From Devosia limi DSM 17137 (GTDB taxonomy: Bacteria > Pseudomonadota > Alphaproteobacteria > Rhizobiales > Devosiaceae), in assembly GCF_900128975.1 (NCBI RefSeq), contig NZ_FQVC01000002.1, forward strand, positions 62,001 through 126,000: 64,000 nt of DNA, given 5' to 3'. Below are positions 7,735-16,693 of the stretch, one piece after another (positions within the stretch are counted from its first letter, which is position 1; every line of letters begins with the position of its first letter). The notes below the pieces were generated by a model that had not been told where the DNA came from, searched no databases, and was given only the letters and a program-made list of their open reading frames with translations. The translations under genes were made by a program, and so were the position numbers.

Positions 7735-9060
7735 ATGAAGATTGCAATTGTGGGCGCCGGTTATGTCGGACTGGTGACGGGCGCCTGCCTCGCCGATTTC
7801 GGCCATGAGATCACGTGTGTGGACAGCGATGCGAGCCGGGTGGCGGCGCTGCAGCGCGGCGAAATTCCGATCTATGAGCCCGGTCTCAAGGAATTGGTGG
7901 CCAGCAACGAGGCGGCGGGGCGGCTGGTATTCAGCGGCGACCTGGCTGTGGCAGCCGATGCCGAAGTGGTGTTTCTGGCCGTGGGAACGCCTTCGCGGCG
8001 CGGCGATGGCCATGCGGACCTGACCCATGTGCATGCGGCGGCGCGGGCGCTGGCGCAGCATCTGTCCGGGTTCACTGTGGTGGCGATCAAGTCGACGGTC
8101 CCGGTGGGGACGGGCGATGCAGTCGCCGCGATTATTGCCGAGGCTAATCCGGCGGCGGATTTCGTGGTCGTCTCCAATCCGGAATTCCTGCGCGAGGGCG
8201 CGGCGATCGAGGACTTCAAGCGGCCGGACCGTGTCGTCGTCGGGCTGGAGGATGAGCGGGGACGGGCGCCGATGGCTGAGGTTTACCGGCCGCTCTATCT
8301 CAATCAGGCGCCGATCCTGTTTACCGGGCGGCGCAGCGCCGAGCTGACCAAATATGCATCCAATGCTTTCCTCGCCATGAAGGTGACCTTCATCAACGAG
8401 ATGGCCGATCTCTGCGAAGCGGCGGGTGGCAATGTGCAGGATGTGGCGCGCGGGCTGGGGCTGGACAAGCGCATCGGGTCAAAGTTCCTCAATGCCGGTC
8501 CGGGTTATGGCGGCTCGTGCTTCCCCAAGGATACCCAGGCTCTGGTGCGGATCGGCGAGGAATTCGGCGCGCCGATGCGGCTGGTGGAAACCACTGTTGC
8601 GATCAACGAGGCACGGCGTGGGGCCATGGCCGACAAGATCATCGCCGCCTGCGATGGCAGTGTCGCCGGCAAGACCATTGCGATGCTGGGGCTGACCTTC
8701 AAGCCGAACACCGACGACATGCGCGAGGCGCCATCGATTGCCATTATAGGCGCGTTGCAGGCGGCAGGCGCGGAGATTGTGGCGCATGATCCCGAGGGCA
8801 TGGCGGCGGCGCAGGGCCTGTTGCCTGATGTGGCGATGGCAGCCGGGCCCTACGAGGCCGCTGCCGGGGCGGATGCACTGGTGCTGATGACCGAATGGAA
8901 CGCCTTCCGGTCGCTCGACCTGGCGCGACTCAAGGCAAGCATGCGGGGCGATGTGATCGTCGATCTGCGCAATATCTATCGGCATGAGGAAATGGAGCGG
9001 CACGGCTTTCGCTATGACAGCGTCGGGCGGCCGGTGGCTGGCATGGTGGGTGCCGAATGA
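7735..9060 (+). CDS. ugd: UDP-glucose 6-dehydrogenase
   Basis: Oxidises UDP-glucose to UDP-glucuronate with two NAD+. The 441-residue protein has the N-terminal Rossmann motif GAGYVGLVTGACLADFGH, the central helix with KYASNAFLAMKVTFINE, and the catalytic cysteine (Cys262) in GPGYGGSCFPKDT, followed by the C-terminal UDP-binding domain with LTFKPNTDDMREAPS. The stop overlaps the next start (ATGA), placing it in a three-gene operon with the 4-epimerase and a phosphohexomutase that makes precursors for acidic polysaccharide. Gene identity is secure. Confidence 0.97.
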   Translation: MKIAIVGAGYVGLVTGACLADFGHEITCVDSDASRVAALQRGEIPIYEPGLKELVASNEAAGRLVFSGDLAVAADAEVVFLAVGTPSRRGDGHADLTHVHAAARALAQHLSGFTVVAIKSTVPVGTGDAVAAIIAEANPAADFVVVSNPEFLREGAAIEDFKRPDRVVVGLEDERGRAPMAEVYRPLYLNQAPILFTGRRSAELTKYASNAFLAMKVTFINEMADLCEAAGGNVQDVARGLGLDKRIGSKFLNAGPGYGGSCFPKDTQALVRIGEEFGAPMRLVETTVAINEARRGAMADKIIAACDGSVAGKTIAMLGLTFKPNTDDMREAPSIAIIGALQAAGAEIVAHDPEGMAAAQGLLPDVAMAAGPYEAAAGADALVLMTEWNAFRSLDLARLKASMRGDVIVDLRNIYRHEEMERHGFRYDSVGRPVAGMVGAE

Positions 9061-10064
9061 GAGTTTTTGTAACCGGCACGGCCGGGTTTATCGGCTTCCA
9101 TCTGGCGCGGCGGCTGCTCGCCGAGGGGCATATAGTAATCGGTTACGATGGTGTTACCGATTACTATGATATCGACCTCAAGCGCGCCCGGCTGGCGCAA
9201 CTGGCTGGCATGCCGGGCTTCACTGCGGTTGAGGCCATGCTGGAAGATGCCGAGGGGCTGAAAGCGGCGCTGGCGGCGAGCCATGCCGAAATCGTGGTGC
9301 ATTTGGCGGCGCAGGCTGGGGTGCGCTACAGCATCGAGAGTCCGCAAAGCTATATCAGCTCCAATCTCGTGGGCACGGCCAACCTGCTGGAAGCGGTGCG
9401 GGCGCATCGGCCGCGGCACCTGCTGTTTGCCTCGTCCAGCTCGGTCTATGGCGGCAATGACAAGATGCCGTTTGCAGAGGTCGATCGTGCCGATCAGCCG
9501 GTCTCGCTCTATGCCGCCACCAAGAAGGGCGGCGAGGCGATGGTGCATTCCTATTCCCATCTCTGGGACATTCCCGCGACCAGCCTGCGCTTCTTCACCG
9601 TCTATGGCCCCTGGGGGCGGCCCGATATGGCGCTGTTCAAGTTCGTGCGGGCGATCGAGGCGGGGCAGGGCATCGATGTCTATGGCGAGGGGCGGATGCG
9701 TCGTGACTTCACCTATATCGACGATCTGGTCGCGGTGGTGCGGCGGCTGATGGATCGGCCGCCGGTGCGCGGCGAAGTCCTGGCTGGGGATACGCTGTCG
9801 CCGGTGGCGCCGTGCCGGATGGTCAACATTGCCGGGGGCAGGCCACAGGCCCTGATGGATTTCATTGCGGCAGTGGAGGCGGCGTTGGGGCGCAAGGCCC
9901 TGTGCAATTTCCTGCCGATGCAGGCAGGGGATCCGCAGGAGACCGCTGCCGATACCGGACTGTTGCTGCAATTGGTCGGGCAATTGCCCGAGACACCGAT
10001 GGCGGTTGGCGTCGGGCATTTTGTCGATTGGTATCGCGCGTATTACCGGGAGAGTGCAGCATGA
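9057..10064 (+). CDS. lpsL: UDP-glucuronate 4-epimerase-like SDR epimerase
   Basis: Extended short-chain dehydrogenase of 335 residues. It has the NAD motif TGTAGFIGFHLARR, HLAAQAGVRYSIESPQSY, SSSVYGGN and the catalytic Tyr152/Lys156 pair in YAATKKGGE. The run RFFTVYGPWGRPDMA is typical of UDP-GlcA 4-epimerases (LpsL/CapI/GAE type), which make UDP-galacturonate. That fits its place directly after ugd. It could use another UDP-sugar, but the ugd coupling makes UDP-GlcA the best guess. It overlaps both neighbours by ATGA. Confidence 0.9.
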   Translation: MRVFVTGTAGFIGFHLARRLLAEGHIVIGYDGVTDYYDIDLKRARLAQLAGMPGFTAVEAMLEDAEGLKAALAASHAEIVVHLAAQAGVRYSIESPQSYISSNLVGTANLLEAVRAHRPRHLLFASSSSVYGGNDKMPFAEVDRADQPVSLYAATKKGGEAMVHSYSHLWDIPATSLRFFTVYGPWGRPDMALFKFVRAIEAGQGIDVYGEGRMRRDFTYIDDLVAVVRRLMDRPPVRGEVLAGDTLSPVAPCRMVNIAGGRPQALMDFIAAVEAALGRKALCNFLPMQAGDPQETAADTGLLLQLVGQLPETPMAVGVGHFVDWYRAYYRESAA

Positions 10065-11479
10065 GGGCGAACCAATGGCCGAGCCTCAAGTTTGGTACCA
10101 GCGGCTTGCGGGGGCTGGCCAGCGAACTCGAGGGGCAGGCGGCCCGGCGCTATGTGGCGGCATTTCTGCGCCATATGGGCGAGCAGGGGAAGCTGGGAGG
10201 CGGGCGGGTGTATCTCAGCCGGGATTTCCGGCCGTCCAGCGCCGGCGTGGTGCGCGACTGCGCTGCGGCCATCGATCTGCTGGGGCTGGAGGCGGTGGAT
10301 TGCGGCACCATTCCGACGCCGGCGCTGGCGCTGCACGCGATGGCGGCGGGATGCTGCGCCATCATGATCACCGGCAGCCATATCCCGGCGGACCGCAACG
10401 GGCTCAAGTTCTATTCGCCCGAGGGCGAGATTTCCAAGGATGACGAGGCGGGGATCCTTGGCAATCTCGATGATGCCTTCATCGCCGATAGCACCAAGCC
10501 GATGGCCGACGAGGCTGTGGTGGCCGAGCAGCGTTATGTCGAGCGGTTCTCGGGGATATTCCCGGCCGATGCGCTCAGGGGGATGCGGATCGGGGTGTTT
10601 CAGCACTCGTCGGTGGCGCGCGACCTGTTGGTGACGATCATCGGCAATGCGGGTGCCGAGGTTGTGCCGCTGGGGCGAACGGTTCACTTCGTGGCGGTGG
10701 ATACCGAGGCGTTTGGCGATGCGGTGTTTGCGCCGCTGCCGGGCTGGGTGACGTCGGAGCGGCTGGATGCGCTGGTCTCGGCCGATGGCGATGCCGACCG
10801 ACCCTTGCTGGTCGATGGCAGCGGCGGCATGATCCGGGGCGATGTGCTGGGGCTGCTGGCGGCGCTGGCGCTCGGCACCGAGATCGTGGTGACCCCGGTC
10901 ACCTCCAATTCAGCCATCGAGCGCACCGGCTATTTCAAGGAAGTGATCCGCACCAAGGTGGGCTCGCCCTATGTGGTGGCGGAGATGGCCAAGCGGGCCG
11001 GTCGCGGCGTCGTCGGCTTCGAGGCCAGCGGTGGCACCATGGTTGGGGATGGGCTGCAGGTTCGGGGGCAGTCGCTGGAAGCCTTGCCGACGCGCGACGC
11101 GGTGTTGCCGATGCTCTGTGCGCTGGACCTGGCGGCGCGGCAGGGGCGGCCGCTGGCGGAAATCGTTGCGGGATTGCCATTGCAATATGCCATGGCGGAC
11201 CGGCTGACCGATGTGCCCGCCGAGGCGAGTGCGGGTTTCCTGACCCGCTTGGCCAAAGATCCCGATTACGCAGCTGCATTCTTCGCGCCGCACGGGATTG
11301 CCGGGCTGTCGGAGATCGATGGCTTGCAGTTCCGCACAACGTCCGGGGACATGGTGCATTTTCGTGCCTCGGGCAATGCGCCGGAGCTGCGCTGCTATGT
11401 CGAGGGCAGTACGCCTGCGGTGGCGCGGGAATTGCTGGATTGGGGCATGCGCGCCGCTGCAGCGGCGCTGGGCCGATAG
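10061..11479 (+). CDS. Phosphomannomutase/phosphoglucomutase family enzyme
   Basis: An alpha-D-phosphohexomutase of 472 residues that moves phosphate between C1 and C6 of glucose or mannose. The four family sites are present: the phosphoserine loop ITGSHIPADRNG (Ser106), metal-binding SADGDADRP, sugar-specificity loop GFEASGGTMVG and phosphate-binding FRASGNAPELR. In the last two the usual GEMSGH and RPSGTEP forms are altered, which makes the substrate hard to call. Last gene of the ugd operon; a strong hairpin follows the stop. The start is ATG 10061, overlapping the epimerase stop. Confidence 0.9.
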   Translation: MRANQWPSLKFGTSGLRGLASELEGQAARRYVAAFLRHMGEQGKLGGGRVYLSRDFRPSSAGVVRDCAAAIDLLGLEAVDCGTIPTPALALHAMAAGCCAIMITGSHIPADRNGLKFYSPEGEISKDDEAGILGNLDDAFIADSTKPMADEAVVAEQRYVERFSGIFPADALRGMRIGVFQHSSVARDLLVTIIGNAGAEVVPLGRTVHFVAVDTEAFGDAVFAPLPGWVTSERLDALVSADGDADRPLLVDGSGGMIRGDVLGLLAALALGTEIVVTPVTSNSAIERTGYFKEVIRTKVGSPYVVAEMAKRAGRGVVGFEASGGTMVGDGLQVRGQSLEALPTRDAVLPMLCALDLAARQGRPLAEIVAGLPLQYAMADRLTDVPAEASAGFLTRLAKDPDYAAAFFAPHGIAGLSEIDGLQFRTTSGDMVHFRASGNAPELRCYVEGSTPAVARELLDWGMRAAAAALGR

Positions 11480-11483
11480 CAAA

Positions 11484-11507
11484 CGGGCCGCCTCGAAAGG
11501 CGGCCCG
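11484..11507. terminator. Bidirectional hairpin terminator
   Basis: CGGGCCGCCT at 11484-11493 pairs perfectly with AGGCGGCCCG at 11498-11507 around a CGAA tetraloop. It fills the 36-base gap between two convergent genes. There is no long T-run on either side, so termination may rely on the very stable stem. Confidence 0.75.
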
Positions 11508-11515
11508 CTGGTCGA

Positions 11516-13315
11516 TTACTCGGCGGTGGCGGTGATCTTCACCTTGCCGATCAGAATGCTGGGATCCTCCTCGGCGGCCATGAAGTCCATCAGGCCGATG
11601 CCCGGCTTTTCCTTGGCTTCCAGGTTGATATTCAGGTTCCTGGCGTTGCCGCTGATGAAGGTGTTGATCGCAGCGCCGACGCTCTTGGCTTCGGTGGCAC
11701 CGGCGAGCATGCCGATAACCGTGCCTTCTGCAAGACCGGCGAAGATCGGGCGCAAGGTCGCCGGATCGGCACCCTGTTCGGCCGCCACGGAGGCCAGCAC
11801 GATATCGGCAAGCCCGGCATCGGTGACGTCGACATTGAGATTCTGCACGACCATTCCCAACGCCGCCATCAGTGCGGCGTCCTCATCGAGGCCAAACAGG
11901 GCTTCGGTGACATTGCCGATGGTGCCGGTCAACACGACGGTCGCGAGGTCGACGCCACTGAACGAGAAGTCGGTGATGTCGATGGCGTTGGCTTCGGCAT
12001 CCCAGGCCGCAGCGAGGCCAAACCCGGCATCGACGGAGGTGATGCCCAGGGCGAGCAGCTGCTGAACCTGCTGGTCTTCGCTATCGGTGGGCAAATCCAC
12101 CACGATATTGGAGCCCGTCATCGAGATGGCAGTCGGCAGGCCGTTGAGATATTCCTCCAGCGACAGATCGAAGCCGCCAATGGTGGCCTTGATGCGGGCA
12201 TCTGTCACTTCCGGATCGGGGACGTCGATCACGACATCGTCGAATGAGAAGCCGGCCATGGCCGGGATCAGTGCGCGCGCATTGGCTTCGAGCCAGGCCG
12301 CATCGATCAGCTCGGGAGCGGCTTCTATGGCGGCAATCGGGCCGGACAGGTCCATCTGCTTAAAATCGAAACTGCCGATGCTGACCTCGCCATCGCCTTC
12401 GACCGAAATGTTGAGGCCGTCCATGGACAGCGCGGGGTAGATGCCCGGCGACATGCCAGCCATCGACAGGCCAGCAAGGGCGATGGTCAGCGGGCGGCCA
12501 TCGTCATCGGTGCCTTCGCAGTCGATGCCGCCGAACTCGACTGGAGACGATTCGAACGCGGTCAGGATGTCGGCATACATGCGCAGGGCCTTGCCGGTCA
12601 GCTCGGGCGAAATGTCATCGCCCGCCGCTTCCATCTCATCGGCAAGCGCCATGATCTCCACGAAGGAAAACCGCAGGGGGCGAGCCTTGAACTCGGCAGC
12701 GCTCATGCCGCCAAAGGTGCAGCTGACATCGGGCGCCGTGAGCGAACCGCCCTCGAAGGAAAAGTCGGTATAGATGGTCTGCAGATCAGTCTGGCTGCTG
12801 GCATCGACCAGGCCATAAAGTCCGAGCACCCCGCCAATGTTGAACTGGCTGGCGCTCAGCGTCCCCATATCGGCGGTGCCGTCACCAGCGGTCTCCATAG
12901 CGATGCCCGAAAGGGTGATGGAGGCGGCAATGCCGTCGGACACATTGTCGAGCACGATTTCGGAGAAGGTGACGGTGCCGGTGGTCGGCTCACCATCGCC
13001 ATGCGCGGCAGTGGTATAGTCCAGGGTAATGGACGGGATGGTGATGCTGGTGGCATCGAGCCCGGCAAGCGCCGCGGCATTGCCGGCAATGTTGCCGCTG
13101 AAGATGTCGCGCAGCGTGGCTTCGTCCACATTCGCGTCCACGGCATTGATGGTCGGGATGTCGATGCTGAATTCAGCTGGGGCGGGCGCCTCGGTCGCCG
13201 GGCGCGGGGTCTTGACCTTCTGCGCCATGGCGGTACCGGCCGGCAGTGCAACGGTCAGCAGGCAGGCGGCAGCAATCGCCGAAAGGGCTTTGCGCGAGTG
13301 CATTTGGCTCGTCAT
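11516..13315 (-). CDS. Large acidic secreted protein of unknown function
   Basis: A protein of 599 residues with a clear Sec signal peptide (KALSAIAAACLLTVALPAGTAMA, cleaved near residue 31) and a GGGAGAAC ribosome site before ATG 13315. The mature part is acidic, poor in lysine, and made of alternating beta-strand-like runs (SITIPSITLDY, TGTVTFSEIVLDNVSDG, ISMTGSNIVVDLP, VDLATVVLTGTIGNV). Repeated phrases on the theme of I/V-x-I/L-x-G suggest a long beta-solenoid or AsmA-like repetitive fold. Only two cysteines are obvious (VSCTF, GIDCEG). No catalytic motif seen. It precedes nothing on its strand within 30 bases and follows another secreted unknown (13462-14451), with which it may form an operon. 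Confidence 0.85.
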   Translation of the reverse strand: MTSQMHSRKALSAIAAACLLTVALPAGTAMAQKVKTPRPATEAPAPAEFSIDIPTINAVDANVDEATLRDIFSGNIAGNAAALAGLDATSITIPSITLDYTTAAHGDGEPTTGTVTFSEIVLDNVSDGIAASITLSGIAMETAGDGTADMGTLSASQFNIGGVLGLYGLVDASSQTDLQTIYTDFSFEGGSLTAPDVSCTFGGMSAAEFKARPLRFSFVEIMALADEMEAAGDDISPELTGKALRMYADILTAFESSPVEFGGIDCEGTDDDGRPLTIALAGLSMAGMSPGIYPALSMDGLNISVEGDGEVSIGSFDFKQMDLSGPIAAIEAAPELIDAAWLEANARALIPAMAGFSFDDVVIDVPDPEVTDARIKATIGGFDLSLEEYLNGLPTAISMTGSNIVVDLPTDSEDQQVQQLLALGITSVDAGFGLAAAWDAEANAIDITDFSFSGVDLATVVLTGTIGNVTEALFGLDEDAALMAALGMVVQNLNVDVTDAGLADIVLASVAAEQGADPATLRPIFAGLAEGTVIGMLAGATEAKSVGAAINTFISGNARNLNINLEAKEKPGIGLMDFMAAEEDPSILIGKVKITATAE

Positions 13316-13461
13316 CGTCAGGTTCTCCCGAGGGCTTGGGGCGGCAATTCGTGCCATCCCCCTCATGTGTAGCAATAATAGGTAAGTGCGATGACGACAA
13401 TTGTGTGGAGGCGCGGGAATGCCCTCACCCCGACGCAACAGTCGCGCCGCGCTCAAATGCT

Positions 13462-14451
13462 TCAGAACGAGGTTGTCATAACCTGAACTTCGCGTGGCGG
13501 GCCGGGCTGCACTTCAAACTCGCGGTTGAACACCGTATCGCCCTGCTTGGCCAGAACTAGGTATTTTCCCTGAGCCAGCACGGTGGCGGGGAAGGCGCCA
13601 AGTTCTGAGAATATCGTGACACCATCGGGGTCCTTGACCGTCCACTCGACGTCGGCAATTGCCTCGCCGCCTTCCTCGGAAACGAGCTTGAACGACACCT
13701 GGCTGGCGTGATGATAGAGCGTGGCGTCAGTCAATTGGCCCGGTTCGACCCGCAAGTCGGCGCGCACTACCGCGTTGATGTCGCCGAAATAGGAGACGAT
13801 GTGGTAGGTGCCGGCATTGAGGGTGACGATATCGTTGGGCAGCAGTCCCTCGGCGACCATGGTGCGGCTGGCTTCGGCACCGGCGGTGAGGATGTCAAAT
13901 TTGAGCAGTGTCGCGGGTACCGCGATATCGCCAGTAATGGCCGAATTGAGCCGAAGTGCACCTGCGTCGAGCACGAAGCTCTTCTCATTGTCACCGGGCA
14001 CAACGGTCAGCGTATCGCTAACCTGGGCGCGACCATAGGCTACATGCACCACATATTCTCCCGGCGGTAGCTCAACGCTGGCGGCGGGGGCGTCTGACTT
14101 GGCAACCAGCGCCAGTTCGCCATTGGCATCGGGTTTGGTGTCGAAAATGCGCCAGACCAGGCCTTCGGGGATCGGCGCGCCCTCCTGGGTGACACGGGCG
14201 GACAATGAGACCGGCTGCGGGGTGGCGGTGAGCGCGGAGATGGCTTCTGTTGCCGGGGTTTCGGCTGCCGCTGCGGGCGGGGCAGTGGGGTCGGCCGGCA
14301 GCTCGCCATTGCGATCCGGGCGGGGCCGGGGCATCGGGGGCGTGTCGGCCTCGGCGTCCTGCGCCATGACCATGGTAGGGGTAAGCACCAGTGCCGGCGC
14401 CAAGGGGGCCAGAACCAGCAGCAAGAGGGCAAAGATCAGTCCCGAACGCAT
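13462..14451 (-). CDS. Secreted protein with Ig-/CarboxypepD-reg-like repeats, function unknown
   Basis: A protein of 329 residues. A long hydrophobic signal peptide (about residues 3-30, ending TPTMVMAQD) leads into a proline-rich low-complexity linker (about 31-85: PPMPRPRPDRNGELPADPTA). Two or three beta-sandwich-like units follow; each ends in a phrase such as LPPGEYVVHVAYG, LNAGTYHIVSYFG or LAQGKYLVLAKQG, the signature of carboxypeptidase-regulatory or prealbumin-like folds. No enzyme motif. It is probably a periplasmic or envelope-attached structural protein. It lies 146 bases before the larger secreted protein on the same strand. Confidence 0.85.
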   Translation of the reverse strand: MRSGLIFALLLLVLAPLAPALVLTPTMVMAQDAEADTPPMPRPRPDRNGELPADPTAPPAAAAETPATEAISALTATPQPVSLSARVTQEGAPIPEGLVWRIFDTKPDANGELALVAKSDAPAASVELPPGEYVVHVAYGRAQVSDTLTVVPGDNEKSFVLDAGALRLNSAITGDIAVPATLLKFDILTAGAEASRTMVAEGLLPNDIVTLNAGTYHIVSYFGDINAVVRADLRVEPGQLTDATLYHHASQVSFKLVSEEGGEAIADVEWTVKDPDGVTIFSELGAFPATVLAQGKYLVLAKQGDTVFNREFEVQPGPPREVQVMTTSF

Positions 14452-14661
14452 ATGGTCTCCATGCTCGTTCGGGCGCCTGGGCCGGCGCCGCGTCGAATGC
14501 TGCGCCTGATAGGCGCCGATTGGGGAAAAGCTGTGTCATAGACGCCCGCTTATGGGAACCGCTCTGCGATCCCCAGGGGTGATTTTGTGTGAATGATTGA
14601 TCGGGGCTGGCCCAGAGGCGTCTCTGTGGCTAATGCTCGGCGACGATTTATGGAGATTACC

Positions 14662-15243
14662 ATGCCCGCCATTGCTCCCTTGCGCGACTATCTGCTCAGC
14701 CGCCGGTCTGTAGGTCAGGCCTTCCTGCAGGAGCCCGGTCCCAATGCAAGCGAGCTCGAGCAGATCCTGACCATTGGCACCCGCGTGCCTGACCACGGCA
14801 AGGTGGTACCCTGGCGGCTGGTGCTGATCGAGGGCGATGCGCGGGCCCAGGCCGGCGCCAGGCTGGCCGAAATCGCCAAGATCAACAATCCGGCATTGGA
14901 CGAGGCCGGGCTTGAAGTCGAGCGCAACCGTTTCCTGCCGGCACCGCTCACCATCGGGGTCATTTCCGCGCCCAAGGCCCACCCCAAGGTGCCCGAATTC
15001 GAGCAGCTGATCTCGGCTGGAAATGTGGCGTTCAACCTGGTGCACGCCGCCTATGCGCTGGGATTTGCCGCGCAATGGATCACCCGCTGGTATGCCTATG
15101 ACCGCGATGCCGCCACCATGCTGGGCGCGGGGCTCGATGAGCGCTTCGTTGGGTTCGTGATGATCGGCACGCCGACAGTCACGATTGAAGATCGTCCGCG
15201 GCCCCCACTGGACGACGTGGTTTCGCGCTGGCACCCTGCATGA
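14662..15243 (+). CDS. Nitroreductase-family FMN oxidoreductase (YdjA-like)
   Basis: A protein of 193 residues in the small YdjA branch of the nitroreductase family. It has the FMN-phosphate-binding start LLSRRSV, TRVPDHGKVVPWRLVLIEGD, and a GAAxxN-like SAGNVAFNLVHAAYALGF helix with TRWYAYDRD. These enzymes are flavin dimers that reduce nitro groups or quinones with NAD(P)H; the physiological substrate is unknown. GGAG sits 6 bases before ATG 14662; an in-frame ATG at 14650 overlaps that site. It stands alone, divergent from the secreted protein at 13462. Confidence 0.88.
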   Translation: MPAIAPLRDYLLSRRSVGQAFLQEPGPNASELEQILTIGTRVPDHGKVVPWRLVLIEGDARAQAGARLAEIAKINNPALDEAGLEVERNRFLPAPLTIGVISAPKAHPKVPEFEQLISAGNVAFNLVHAAYALGFAAQWITRWYAYDRDAATMLGAGLDERFVGFVMIGTPTVTIEDRPRPPLDDVVSRWHPA

Positions 15244-15294
15244 TGCAACAGCGACGCTAGTCAAACGTTGTCGCTGGGCAGGGAGGAAGCTCAG

Positions 15295-15540
15295 ATGGAC
15301 ACGCAGCACTTTATCGTTGCCCGCGCCGCAAGTCGCTGGAGCGTAAGTTTTCACGGCACCCAGGAGGGACCGTTCTCTACCAAGGAGGCGGCACTCGAAG
15401 CTGCAATCGGCGCGGCCACGGCTGCGTCGGAGCAGGGCATGATGGTGGCTGTGCTGGTGCAGGATATCGAATCCAATTTCCACACGGCCTGGACATCGGG
15501 TGGTGACGCGCCTGATGGGCCGCTTGCCAGCTCGGCATAA
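15295..15540 (+). CDS. Small DUF2188-like protein
   Basis: A protein of 81 residues starting at ATG 15295 behind a strong GGGAGGAAG site. The pattern HFIVARAASRWSVSFHG...GPFSTKEAALEAAIGAA resembles DUF2188-type small domains (a WxV...G/F...A-type strand-helix unit). It is cytoplasmic and has no known activity. It sits 51 bases after the nitroreductase in the same direction and may share its transcript. Confidence 0.75.
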   Translation: MDTQHFIVARAASRWSVSFHGTQEGPFSTKEAALEAAIGAATAASEQGMMVAVLVQDIESNFHTAWTSGGDAPDGPLASSA

Positions 15541-15549
15541 TTTGCCTGG

Positions 15550-15586
15550 TTAACGTCGCGTTAACTCGCATTAGTGCTTCATTAAC
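15550..15586 (+). promoter_or_regulatory. Tandem CtrA-like boxes before the lytic transglycosylase gene
   Basis: TTAA at 15550-15553 and TTAAC at 15561-15565 form a perfect TTAA-N7-TTAAC site. TTAG at 15571-15574 and TTAAC at 15582-15586 form a second with one mismatch. The two are 21 bases apart, two helical turns, so they face the same side of the DNA. They end 27 bases before the transglycosylase ATG. The CtrA consensus is well established in Caulobacter and Rhizobiales; binding here is inferred. Confidence 0.6.
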
Positions 15587-15613
15587 CCAATGATTCCCGC
15601 CACCGAGTAACGC

Positions 15614-16432
15614 ATGGGCGTGCAACCAATATCCGTGCCGCAGAGCCTCGCCTATGTGCTGACCGCAGCAGGCGATCGCAATGGCGTGGATTTTGACTAT
15701 CTGCTGCAGACCGCCATGCGAGAGAGCAGCCTCGATCCGCAGGCCAAGGCGCGGACCTCGTCGGCGGTGGGGCTGTTCCAGTTCCTCGAAGGCACCTGGA
15801 TGCAGGTGATGAAGCAGGAAGGCCCGCGCCTGGGCTATGGGCAATATGCCGATGCCATCGAGGTCACGTCCGAGGGCGACTACCGGGTGCGCGATCCGGC
15901 GCTCAAGGCGCAGATTCTCAAGTTGCGCGAAGACCCGCAGATCGCCGCAGACCTGGCGGCGGCGTTCACCAAGACCAATGGCGATTACCTGCAGACGCGG
16001 TTCGGGCGCATGCCCAGCGCCGGGGAACTCTACATAGCCCATTTCCTCGGCGCGCAGGGCGCCGAAAGAATGTTCAATGCCGGCCTGCAAAATCCCGACC
16101 AGGTCGCGGCCAACCTGTTTCCGCGGCAGGCTGCGGCGAACCGGACCATCTTTTATTCCGACGGTCACCCGCGCACTATCCGCGAGGTTTATCGTTCGCT
16201 GGTTGCCAAGCATGAGACGGCGGGTGTTTCGTCGGGTTTTGCTGCTCAGCAGATGGTCAGCCAGCAAGCAGTCAAGCCGCCCGAACCCGTCGTGGCGTCA
16301 CGCTTCTCCACCGAGAACATGTCGTTCACGGGCCTGTTCAAGACCGAGCCAGAGACCGGCGCGGCGCAATCGCCGCTCAGTGTCGCACCGGGCGAGGGCA
16401 GTGCGTTTTTCACCCAGCTTTATGGGCAATAG
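15614..16432 (+). CDS. SLT-type lytic transglycosylase
   Basis: A protein of 272 residues with a lysozyme-like transglycosylase domain in the first 180 residues. Its catalytic glutamate is in LLQTAMRESSLDPQA, and SAVGLFQFLEGTWMQ and GELYIAHFLGAQGAERM match the SLT motifs. It cleaves peptidoglycan glycan strands to form 1,6-anhydroMurNAc. There is no obvious signal peptide, as in some flagellum- or secretion-associated transglycosylases that are exported otherwise. The tail (after about 200) is low complexity and ends in FFTQLYGQ. Tandem CtrA-like sites before it suggest cell-cycle or motility-linked expression. Confidence 0.88.
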   Translation: MGVQPISVPQSLAYVLTAAGDRNGVDFDYLLQTAMRESSLDPQAKARTSSAVGLFQFLEGTWMQVMKQEGPRLGYGQYADAIEVTSEGDYRVRDPALKAQILKLREDPQIAADLAAAFTKTNGDYLQTRFGRMPSAGELYIAHFLGAQGAERMFNAGLQNPDQVAANLFPRQAAANRTIFYSDGHPRTIREVYRSLVAKHETAGVSSGFAAQQMVSQQAVKPPEPVVASRFSTENMSFTGLFKTEPETGAAQSPLSVAPGEGSAFFTQLYGQ

Positions 16433-16537
16433 AGAATCATGCCAGCTAACCGGAAACAACTGACTGAACTGGGTTTACGGGACTTTAAGAAAGAAGCGCC
16501 TAACTGGCATGGCACCCCTATGGTGTGGGAGTTGGCA

Positions 16538-16693
16538 ATGGACCGTCCGGTCGCAAAAATCGGCACTCGAACCCTCGACAGGATTCCGCGCGGGTGGGTG
16601 ATACTAGCCTTGGCCCTGGCATCATGGGCGATGGCAATCGCGATAGGGGCGCTCGCCAATACCTTCTTCAATTCCATCCTCAGTGCGCTTTAG
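16538..16693 (+). CDS. Small single-pass membrane protein
   Basis: Fifty-one residues from ATG 16538: a basic N-terminus (DRPVAKIGTRTLDRIPRG), then one hydrophobic helix (WVILALALASWAMAIAIGAL) and a short end. GGGAG lies 7 bases before this ATG. The same frame is open from an ATG at 16439, giving 84 residues, but with a weaker ribosome site. Topology would be N-in. No family recognised; it follows the transglycosylase by about 105 bases and could be in its unit. Confidence 0.5.
   Translation: MDRPVAKIGTRTLDRIPRGWVILALALASWAMAIAIGALANTFFNSILSAL

Noticed and set aside
9812-11479. A 555-residue version of the phosphohexomutase
   Set aside because: The first 83 residues are the epimerase gene read in another frame; ATG 10061 overlaps the epimerase stop and matches the family start.
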